Source: Desulfobacteraceae bacterium (lineage in GTDB: Bacteria; Desulfobacterota; DSM-4660; Desulfatiglandales; Desulfatiglandaceae). Taken from it: 5,978 nucleotides of DNA. The notes under the pieces are model-generated. The model searched no databases. It saw only the letters and a program-made list of their open reading frames with translations, and was not told the origin of the DNA. The position numbers were made by a program, and so were the translations under genes. The stretch is taken from the NCBI GenBank assembly GCA_011042035.1, contig DQZA01000116.1, positions 1-5,978 on the forward strand. Direction: 5' to 3'. Shown here in pieces: positions 1 to 5,508 of this stretch. Each line of letters starts with the position of its first letter. Within the stretch, counting starts at the first letter, position 1.

Positions 1-14
1 TAAAGGTTTCTTTT

Positions 15-2531
15 ATGGATATCACATCCCAGCCTTGGTTTGGATCTATCAGGCGACCAAGTCGATATCTGGGAGAAGAAATAGGCGCTATTAAAAAAGA
101 TCACAGGACTGTTGATCTTTCCATAGTGCTGGCTTTTCCCGATGTCTATGAAGTAGGCATGTCCCATTTAGGACTCAAGATAATTTACCATATACTAAAT
201 ACCCAAGAGTGGATAGCAGCCGAGAGAGCCTTCTCACCATGGACTGACCTTGAAGAAAGGCTCAGGCTATCAAATATACCCCTCTGCTCATTGGAAACAA
301 AAAGACCCCTGAGAGATTTTGACATAGTGGGATTCAGCCTTCAACATGAGCTGTGCTACACCAACGTTATCAATATGCTCGATCTGGCAGGTATCCCTAT
401 TAGGTCACACGAAAGGGAATCAGGGCTTCCCCTTGTAATAGCTGGCGGCCCGGCATGTTTCAACCCCGAACCTATGGCTGAATTCTTTGACGCAATAGTT
501 ATAGGCGATGGCGAAGAGGTCGCCTTGCGCATCTGCCAGATTGTGAGGGAGTGGAAAACACAACGTGGCTCAAAAAAAGAACTCCTCGAGCAACTGAGTC
601 AGCTCCGAGGTGTCTATGTTCCGTGTTTTTTCAAGCCGGCATACAACTCAGATGGTTCTTTTGCAGCCCTTGAGCCTTTGCGCGCCGGTTATGACAAGAT
701 TCAAAAAACAAAGCCTGTGGATTTGAACCTATATCCATCCTTTTATGGGCAGATAATACCATATACCGAACTGGTCCACGATAGACTAACGATTGAAGTA
801 GCGAGGGGTTGTGGGAGGGGATGTCGATTTTGCCAGGCCGGATTTATTTACAGACCAGTAAGGGAAAGACAGGCAGGCTTCATAATTAGGGATGCAGACA
901 TTGCCCTCAGATGCACTGGATACGATGATCTTTCGCTTCTGTCCCTCAGTACTGGAGATTACAGTTCCATCGAATATCTTATGACATCCCTGATGGACAG
1001 ATACGCTGAGAAAAAAATCGCCATAAGCCTTCCATCGCTCAGGATTGATTCCCTTAAGGGCTCGTTTCTTAAGCAAATTGGCAGGGTCAGAAAAACAGGA
1101 TTTACCCTTGCAGTAGAAGCTGGCAATGACAGGATGAGACAGATCATCAATAAAGGCCTTACTGAAGAAGAAATCATATCAATGGCAAAAACCATATACA
1201 AATCGGGATGGAATCTTATAAAGCTATATTTCATGGTGGGGCTCCCGTTTGAGCGTGACAGAGATGTACTAGATATAGTTAGCCTTGCCCGCTTGCTCCA
1301 AAAGGTTTCCCCAAAAAGAGGCAAACGAGCCCACTTGAATGTGAGCGTAGCCACCTTTGTTCCTAAAAGCCATACGCCTTTTATGTGGGAACAGCAACTC
1401 CCCCTTAAAGAGGCCCAGCGCCGCATAGGTATGATCAGAGACAAGCTGAATGGAACACGGGCTAGAGTAAAATGGAATCCTCCAGAGATGAGCTGGTTAG
1501 AGGGGATATTTTCGAGAGGCGACAGGCGCCTTTCTTCGGTTGTGCAGAGGGCGTGGTCCAAAGGAGCCCGATTCGATGCATGGGCCGAGCACTTTAACCT
1601 CGGCCTTTGGGAGACTGCCTTACGTGAAGAAGTGTTAAACCCCGAAATCTGTCTATTGGGACAAGAGGATCACAGGAGAACCTTGCCATGGGACCATATT
1701 ATAACAGGTGTGAGTAAAGACTACTTCTTGTCAGAGCTGGATAAGGCGGCAGATGCTCGGCTCACTCCAGATTGCAGGGAAATATGTTCCAGTTGTGGTG
1801 TCTGTGACCATAAAGTTATTAAGCCAGTCTTGGCTGAAAAGAAATTGACACCCGCGGCATCCTCTAACCAATATAAAGAGCCCACCGAAAGCTTGCCTTG
1901 TAGAAAATATAGGTTTACTTTTACAAAACTGGGTCTCATGCGTTACCTTTCGCACTTGGAAATGGTGCGTTTGATGCTTAGGGTCCTCAGAAGGGCAAAT
2001 ATTCCCATGGCCCATTCCAGAGGCTACCACCCAATGCCTAGGATTTCGTTCGCCTCCGCACTTCCTGTGGGAGTTGAGAGCCTAGTGGAGACCTTTGAAT
2101 TGGAGACAACTAGGCCTATGGAACCTGTGCAGATGCTGAAAGAGGTCAACATCCAATTGCCTGAGGGTATCCAAATAACACAAATAGAAGAGATTCCTTT
2201 GCGAAGCAAGTCCGCCCGCATAGTTGAGTCTACTTACATAATAAGACTTACAGACAGTTCTATGCTGGATTTGTCCATGTTTGAGAAATATAAAAGTGAG
2301 AGGGCCTTTGTGATCATCAAAAAAGGGAAAAAGGGACCACAAGCCATTGATCTAAAGCATTGGATAAAGTCCTTAGAACCACTAGGACCAAAGGAAGTGA
2401 AAGTGAAGGTGAAATACCAAGACAATGGCCCCCATCTGAGGCCGCAGGAAATTGTCCAAGCCATATTTTGCCTCGATGCACCTACGGCCGGGTATTTTGA
2501 CATAAGAAAAACGGAGCAGATCATTGAATAA
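15..2531 (+). CDS. TIGR03960-type radical SAM protein fused to TIGR03936/DUF2344 domain
   Basis: This is a large cytoplasmic iron-sulfur protein of the radical SAM superfamily; its reaction is unknown. Residues about 1-200 form a degenerate B12-binding-like Rossmann region (Asp43-Val-Tyr-Glu-Val-Gly, the run around IAGGPACFNPEP, then Gly164-Asp-Gly-Glu). The usual DxHxxG cobalamin motif is absent, so B12 binding is doubtful. The radical SAM core carries the CxxxCxxC cluster motif at Cys266, Cys270 and Cys273. A second cysteine group, Cys587, Cys591, Cys594 and Cys597, lies before the C-terminal domain and could hold another cluster or zinc. Residues about 632-830 match the DUF2344 style (YLSHLEM, RGYHPMPRISFASALPVG). 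In Firmicutes the two parts are often separate adjacent genes; here they are fused. The ATG is preceded by AAAGG at 2-6 with 8-nt spacing, and the family's N-terminal RYLGEE motif sits just inside. It lies 35 bp upstream of the RNase gene, so cotranscription and a link to RNA or ribosome maturation are inferred. Confidence 0.93.
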   Translation: MDITSQPWFGSIRRPSRYLGEEIGAIKKDHRTVDLSIVLAFPDVYEVGMSHLGLKIIYHILNTQEWIAAERAFSPWTDLEERLRLSNIPLCSLETKRPLRDFDIVGFSLQHELCYTNVINMLDLAGIPIRSHERESGLPLVIAGGPACFNPEPMAEFFDAIVIGDGEEVALRICQIVREWKTQRGSKKELLEQLSQLRGVYVPCFFKPAYNSDGSFAALEPLRAGYDKIQKTKPVDLNLYPSFYGQIIPYTELVHDRLTIEVARGCGRGCRFCQAGFIYRPVRERQAGFIIRDADIALRCTGYDDLSLLSLSTGDYSSIEYLMTSLMDRYAEKKIAISLPSLRIDSLKGSFLKQIGRVRKTGFTLAVEAGNDRMRQIINKGLTEEEIISMAKTIYKSGWNLIKLYFMVGLPFERDRDVLDIVSLARLLQKVSPKRGKRAHLNVSVATFVPKSHTPFMWEQQLPLKEAQRRIGMIRDKLNGTRARVKWNPPEMSWLEGIFSRGDRRLSSVVQRAWSKGARFDAWAEHFNLGLWETALREEVLNPEICLLGQEDHRRTLPWDHIITGVSKDYFLSELDKAADARLTPDCREICSSCGVCDHKVIKPVLAEKKLTPAASSNQYKEPTESLPCRKYRFTFTKLGLMRYLSHLEMVRLMLRVLRRANIPMAHSRGYHPMPRISFASALPVGVESLVETFELETTRPMEPVQMLKEVNIQLPEGIQITQIEEIPLRSKSARIVESTYIIRLTDSSMLDLSMFEKYKSERAFVIIKKGKKGPQAIDLKHWIKSLEPLGPKEVKVKVKYQDNGPHLRPQEIVQAIFCLDAPTAGYFDIRKTEQIIE

Positions 2532-2546
2532 CAACATAGTTGTTAT
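2528..2546 (+). promoter_or_regulatory. Perfect 8-bp inverted repeat (hairpin) before the RNase gene
   Basis: ATAACAAC-ATA-GTTGTTAT is a perfect 8-bp stem with a 3-nt loop. It overlaps the stop codon of the radical SAM gene and ends 6 nt before the Shine-Dalgarno of the RNase G/E gene. No T-tract follows, so it is not a standard intrinsic terminator. It could be an mRNA processing or stability element, an RNase G/E feedback site, or a protein operator. The structure is seen directly; the role is inferred. Confidence 0.45.
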
Positions 2547-2552
2547 CTCTGC

Positions 2553-2560
2553 GGAGGAAG
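2553..2560 (+). promoter_or_regulatory. Shine-Dalgarno for the GTG start of the RNase gene
   Basis: GGAGGAAG contains a full GGAGG core 9 nt before GTG at 2567. It supports that GTG as the start. The next Met codon in frame lies inside the S1 domain, so starting there would remove the conserved beginning (IINARPYETRVALVE). Confidence 0.75.
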
Positions 2561-2566
2561 GTCTGA

Positions 2567-4099
2567 GTGAGCACTGATCTTATAATCAATGCTAGACCAT
2601 ACGAGACTCGAGTCGCCCTTGTGGAGAACGGCGTGGTGGCTGAGCTCCATATTGAGCGAAGAACTGGCCAGGAACTGGTAGGTAACATTTACCGTGGCAG
2701 GATTGTAAGGGTGCTGCCCGGCATGCAAGCTGCCTTTGTTGACATTGGACTGGAGAGAACTGCCTTCCTTTATGTTTCAGACGTCCATAGAGAGTTCCAG
2801 GACATAGAGCAGATAATGCTTCAAACGCAAAACGAGGGAAAAGACCAGGAGGGCATCAATCAAAATGACTTTGGCTCCGGTAATAAGGCTTACACTAGCT
2901 TGCCCATAGAAGATCTCCTCCAGGAAGGCCAAGAGATCATGGTACAGATAGCAAAGGAGCCATACGGTACCAAGGGTGCCAGGGTAACCTCCCACATCTC
3001 TCTTCCTGGGAGACACCTCGTATTGATGCCAACCCTGACCCATATTGGTGTGTCCAGAAAGATTGAAGATACAGAGGAAAGGGAGAGACTAAGAAGTATC
3101 ATAAGGGAAATCAGACCCAATGGCATGGGATTCATTGTAAGAACGGTGAGCGAGGGAGCTACCAAAGACAAGCTCAAGGCGGAAATGGAATTTCTGTTGA
3201 GGCTCTGGGACACCATAAGGTCAAGAATGGAAAAAACCTCGCGGCCTGGACTCCTTCACAAAGATCTTGCCATATCCTTGAGGGCCGTCAGGGACCTATT
3301 TACAAAGGAAGTTGATAAGCTGATTATTGATAGCCCAGAGGAGTACGAAAGCATTATGGAATTTATAAACACCTTCGCTCCCCGCCTCAAATTTTCAGTT
3401 GAGCTCTATGAAGGTGAGGATCCAATTTTTGATGCCTACGGCATAGAAATGGAGATATCGCGTGCCCTCAGCAATAAGATATGGCTTAAATCAGGCGGCT
3501 ACATTGTTATAGAGCTCACTGAAGCCCTCACTGCCATTGACGTGAATACGGGTAGCTACGTGGGGAAGAGGAATCTTGAAGAGACAATACTGAAGACGAA
3601 CTTGGAGGCAGTGAAAGAAATAGCTTACCAACTGAGATTTAGAAATATCGGGGGACTCATAGTTATTGACTTCATTGACATGGAAAAAAAAGCAAATAGA
3701 GAAAGGGTCTTCCTTGCGTTAAAAGAGGCGTTAAGTAAAGATAAGGCGAACACCAATATACTACCCATGTCAGATCTTGGCCTCATAGAAATGACAAGGA
3801 AGCGGACGCGAGAAAACTTAAACCGTCTTCTTTGCGAGCCTTGCTGTTATTGTGAAGGCAAAGGAATGCTTAAGTCTCGCAAGACCATCTGCTATGAAAT
3901 TTTTAGAGAACTCGAAAGAGAGACTCCGTGGTCCGCCGAGCAGGAGAACGTATACATTCTTGTAAACCCTGAAATCGCAACGATCCTCAAGGAAGAGGAG
4001 CAAGATTCCATCCTAGAGCTGGAAAAAAAAATAAACAAGAGGCTCGTGATAATAGCTAAAGAGGATTTTCACTTGGAGCAATATGAGGTTAGCTTCTGA
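2567..4099 (+). CDS. rng: Ribonuclease G/E family endoribonuclease (RNase G-like)
   Basis: Single-strand-specific endoribonuclease for rRNA and tRNA processing and mRNA decay, acting in the cytoplasm as a zinc-linked multimer in characterised relatives. At 510 residues it is close to RNase G (about 490) and lacks the long C-terminal degradosome scaffold of RNase E. The N-terminal strand (IINARPYETRVALVE) leads into an S1 RNA-binding domain, about residues 38-130, interrupted by a polar Gln/Asn/Glu-rich insertion at about 75-111. Next come EPYGTKGARVT and LPGRHLVLMP, 5'-sensor/RNase H-like regions. The two metal-binding catalytic aspartates are Asp325 (in TAIDVNTG) and Asp368 (in IVIDFIDM), 43 residues apart as in E. 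coli RNase E (303/346). The Zn-link is Cys426-Cys-Tyr-Cys429 followed by EGKG, with extra cysteines at 423 and 427; the motif RKRTRENL precedes it. GTG start with a strong ribosome site. It probably shares a transcript with the upstream radical SAM gene. The symbol rng is chosen over rne by length. Confidence 0.95.
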   Translation: MSTDLIINARPYETRVALVENGVVAELHIERRTGQELVGNIYRGRIVRVLPGMQAAFVDIGLERTAFLYVSDVHREFQDIEQIMLQTQNEGKDQEGINQNDFGSGNKAYTSLPIEDLLQEGQEIMVQIAKEPYGTKGARVTSHISLPGRHLVLMPTLTHIGVSRKIEDTEERERLRSIIREIRPNGMGFIVRTVSEGATKDKLKAEMEFLLRLWDTIRSRMEKTSRPGLLHKDLAISLRAVRDLFTKEVDKLIIDSPEEYESIMEFINTFAPRLKFSVELYEGEDPIFDAYGIEMEISRALSNKIWLKSGGYIVIELTEALTAIDVNTGSYVGKRNLEETILKTNLEAVKEIAYQLRFRNIGGLIVIDFIDMEKKANRERVFLALKEALSKDKANTNILPMSDLGLIEMTRKRTRENLNRLLCEPCCYCEGKGMLKSRKTICYEIFRELERETPWSAEQENVYILVNPEIATILKEEEQDSILELEKKINKRLVIIAKEDFHLEQYEVSF

Positions 4100-4224
4100 G
4101 CTCTGTTCCGGGCCATGATTGTCGCAGCAAGGGTGATTTCCGGGATGCCGCCCAGACGCTGAATAAGGGCTTTCAACCATCACCAGGTGGAGGACAGTTC
4201 ATTTGGCATTTCCAGACCCTGATG
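4100..4224. other. Convergent intergenic spacer, GC-rich, no clear terminator
   Basis: This 125-bp gap lies between the ends of two converging genes. By hand count about 55% of its bases are G or C, against about 35-38% in 60-base stretches on either side. It holds a possible nested fold: GGTGAT (4132-4137) can pair with ATCACC (4179-4184), enclosing GCCC (4150-4153) with GGGC (4167-4170). Neither strand shows a stem followed by a U-tract, so no intrinsic terminator is called. No coding frame is convincing. It may be a small structured RNA, a factor-dependent termination region, or a remnant of lost sequence. Confidence 0.3.
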
Positions 4225-4452
4225 TCAGTCTCTCCGATATTTCTTCTTAATAACGTCCAGCCCCTTCTCAATATCTGCTTTAGTAAAAGTCTTTCCGCAG
4301 TTAGTACATTGATAGGTTTCTTCCAATATCTTATCGTAAATTAGTTGGTTCGCAAAATTGACCTGGTGGAAGCGAAGTGAAAAACTGTAAACTAATTGGA
4401 AATCCTTGTTGTCACATTCATCGCATTTGAAAAACTCAACCACTTCATCCAT
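4225..4452 (-). CDS. Small zinc-ribbon protein, two CxxC motifs
   Basis: A 75-residue cytoplasmic protein with no membrane segment or signal peptide. Cys10-Asp-Glu-Cys13 and Cys49-Thr-Asn-Cys52-Gly form a four-cysteine zinc-ribbon knuckle pair, separated by a 35-residue insert rich in aromatic and hydrophobic residues (QLVYSFSLRFH). The C-terminal tail is charged and Lys/Arg-rich (KKKYRRD). Such proteins usually bind nucleic acid or act as small regulators, but I do not recognise a named family and assign no function. The ATG at 4452 has a strong GGAGG 8 nt upstream. It begins 49 bp downstream of the tRNA-Thr gene on the same strand, with no obvious promoter of its own in the gap, so it may be expressed by readthrough of the tRNA unit. 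It converges with the RNase gene. Confidence 0.8.
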   Translation of the reverse strand: MDEVVEFFKCDECDNKDFQLVYSFSLRFHQVNFANQLIYDKILEETYQCTNCGKTFTKADIEKGLDVIKKKYRRD

Positions 4453-4460
4453 CTCCCTCT

Positions 4461-4465
4461 CCTCC
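4461..4465 (-). promoter_or_regulatory. Shine-Dalgarno of the zinc-ribbon gene
   Basis: On the minus strand GGAGG sits inside a purine-only run (4453-4467) 8 nt before the ATG at 4452. It is the main evidence that this small frame is translated. Confidence 0.75.
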
Positions 4466-4501
4466 CGTATCCAACTTCTTTGGCATAAAGGCGGAAAAAA
4501 G

Positions 4502-4577
4502 TGGAGCCACCGTGCGGAGTCGAACCGCAGACATCCTCATTACGAGTGAGGTGCTCTACCAGCTGAGCTACGGTGGC
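4502..4577 (-). tRNA. tRNA-Thr (anticodon CGU)
   Basis: The minus strand folds into a complete cloverleaf. The acceptor stem is GCCACCG/CGGTGGC, the D-stem GCTC/GAGC, the anticodon stem CCTCA/TGAGG with loop CTCGTAA, the variable loop five bases, and the T-stem TGCGG/CCGCA with loop TTCGACT. The anticodon CGT is at 4544-4542 and reads ACG (threonine). Discriminator U is followed by an encoded CCA (4504-4502). Total length is 76 nt including CCA. One base after CCA comes a run of six T (4500-4495), which may help 3' processing or partial termination. A good promoter lies upstream. Confidence 0.97.
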
Positions 4578-4593
4578 TCTCAAATTCACTTGT

Positions 4594-4622
4594 AATATAT
4601 AGTCTTCTCACGGCCTTGTCCA
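4594..4622 (-). promoter_or_regulatory. Sigma70-type promoter for tRNA-Thr
   Basis: On the minus strand TGGACA (4622-4617, one mismatch to TTGACA) is followed after exactly 17 bp by TATATT (4599-4594, near TATAAT). The predicted start of transcription is near 4587, about ten bases before the mature tRNA 5' end at 4577, giving a short leader for RNase P removal. Geometry and position fit well. Confidence 0.65.
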
Positions 4623-4645
4623 CGATTTTTTAGATGCAATATTGT
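4616..4645 (+). promoter_or_regulatory. Weak candidate promoter for pyrF
   Basis: TTGTCC (4616-4621) and TATTGT (4640-4645), each 4 of 6 matches to sigma70 boxes, are 18 bp apart. The first box overlaps the -35 of the divergent tRNA promoter. The match is weak, and other start sites in this AT-rich 141-bp gap are possible. Confidence 0.22.
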
Positions 4646-4673
4646 TCCAAAAATTCTAAATTAGCCAGAAATA

Positions 4674-4689
4674 ATTTTACCATTTTACC
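4674..4689 (+). repeat. Tandem 8-bp direct repeat in the pyrF leader
   Basis: ATTTTACC occurs twice in a row (4674-4681, 4682-4689), 30 bp ahead of the pyrF ATG. It may be a regulator half-site pair or a chance low-complexity repeat. The repeat is exact; any function is speculation. Confidence 0.35.
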
Positions 4690-4718
4690 AAGGCATCTTT
4701 CAAGAAAAGGGGCACCAC

Positions 4719-5441
4719 ATGAAAAGACAAGCAAAGGACTATATAGTATTTCCGCTGGATCTCCCAGACTACGAACAAGCAATGCCGTACGTGGAGAAAC
4801 TTTCACCGCACGTGGGGCTATTTAAGGTAGGTCTTGAGCTCTTCGTAAGTCAGGGTCCTTCGGTTGTTCGTAGCATCAAGAATGCGGGTCCTGCCGAGGT
4901 TTTCTTGGACCTTAAATTGCACGATATCCCTGCCACAATGAAGCGGGCATTCATGGCTGCATCTCGTCACGGCGTGCGCTTTGTCACGGCCCATTGCGAT
5001 GCCGGTGACCGAGCCTTAAGAGAGATATCTAACATCTCTGACGGCCAAACTCAAATCTTGGCCGTGACTGTCCTTACAAGTATGGATCAGCAGGCGCTTC
5101 TAAACATAGGATATGCGCCCCGGTACGCCAACGACATATCAAGCCTTGTCCTCCTAAGGGCCCAAATGGCAAAGCACGCGGGGTGCCACGGCATTGTGTG
5201 CTCAGGCAAAGAAATCGGGCAAATGAGGAGGGCGCTTGGGCCTGACTTCGTCATGGTCACCCCAGGGATAAGGCCCTCGTGGGCAGTGGTGGGTAATGAT
5301 GATCAAAAGAGAATAGTGACGCCCGCCCAAGCAGTTGAGGCAGGTGCTGATTACATAGTTATCGGCAGGCCTATACGTGATGCCAAAGACCCTGCTGATG
5401 CAGCCAAAAGGGTAGCTGAAGAGATAGCAAGATTTATTTGA
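4719..5441 (+). CDS. pyrF: Orotidine-5'-phosphate decarboxylase
   Basis: Converts orotidine-5'-monophosphate to UMP, the last step of de novo pyrimidine synthesis, in the cytoplasm as a TIM-barrel dimer. The 240-residue length is typical of the bacterial type I enzyme. The active-site set is intact: Asp14 (in PLDLP), Lys36 (in FKVGLELF), then Asp64-x-Lys66-x-x-Asp69 in FLDLKLHDIPAT, matching Asp22, Lys44, Asp71/Lys73/Asp76 of the E. coli enzyme. The phosphate-binding parts VTPGIRP and IGRPI (Arg217) are present, and the ending RDAKDPADAAKRVAEEI is a family hallmark. The ATG has AGGGG (4708-4712) six bases upstream. It is divergent from the tRNA-Thr gene and followed after 67 bp by the KptA-like gene on the same strand. 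No other pyrimidine gene is in view, and no attenuator-like hairpin with a U-tract was found in the leader. Confidence 0.97.
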   Translation: MKRQAKDYIVFPLDLPDYEQAMPYVEKLSPHVGLFKVGLELFVSQGPSVVRSIKNAGPAEVFLDLKLHDIPATMKRAFMAASRHGVRFVTAHCDAGDRALREISNISDGQTQILAVTVLTSMDQQALLNIGYAPRYANDISSLVLLRAQMAKHAGCHGIVCSGKEIGQMRRALGPDFVMVTPGIRPSWAVVGNDDQKRIVTPAQAVEAGADYIVIGRPIRDAKDPADAAKRVAEEIARFI

Positions 5442-5491
5442 CAAACCTTCTCCCCTACCCCACAATACACACAAGTTACCCGACTATATCT

Positions 5492-5498
5492 GGAGGGA
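5492..5498 (+). promoter_or_regulatory. Shine-Dalgarno supporting a TTG start
   Basis: GGAGGGA lies 10 bases before TTG at 5509 (12 from the GGAGG core). This is a little long but is the best ribosome site for the frame. Later in-frame starts, GTG at 5533 and ATG at 5554, would remove part of the first conserved helix and have poorer spacing. Confidence 0.5.
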
Positions 5499-5508
5499 TA
5501 CTTACAGA

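Noticed and set aside
959..1561. Minus-strand 200-codon frame inside the radical SAM gene
   Set aside because: Antisense shadow of a gene with strong motifs on the plus strand; the peptide shows no family features.
4072..4179. Minus-strand open stretch of 36 codons (includes RLGGIPEITLAATIMA) in the convergent gap
   Set aside because: It looks protein-like and faintly like a helix-hairpin-helix of a transposase remnant, but it is short, has only a TTG near its beginning, no ribosome site, and runs into the RNase gene.
4204..4222. Short inverted repeat around CTGATGTCAG as a terminator
   Set aside because: The pairing is short and irregular and no T-tract follows on either strand.
4100..4224. 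Signal recognition particle RNA
   Set aside because: The conserved GGTCAGGTCCGGAAGGAAGCAGC-like core is absent on both strands.
4392..4589. Minus-strand 65-codon frame across the tRNA gene
   Set aside because: It contains the well-known false peptide produced by translating a tRNA gene (VAQLVEHLTRNEDVCGSTPHGG), so it is an artefact of tRNA-Thr, and it overlaps the zinc-ribbon start.
4634..4825. Plus-strand 63-codon frame overlapping the pyrF start
   Set aside because: It is out of frame with pyrF, overlaps its conserved beginning, and has no clear ribosome site.
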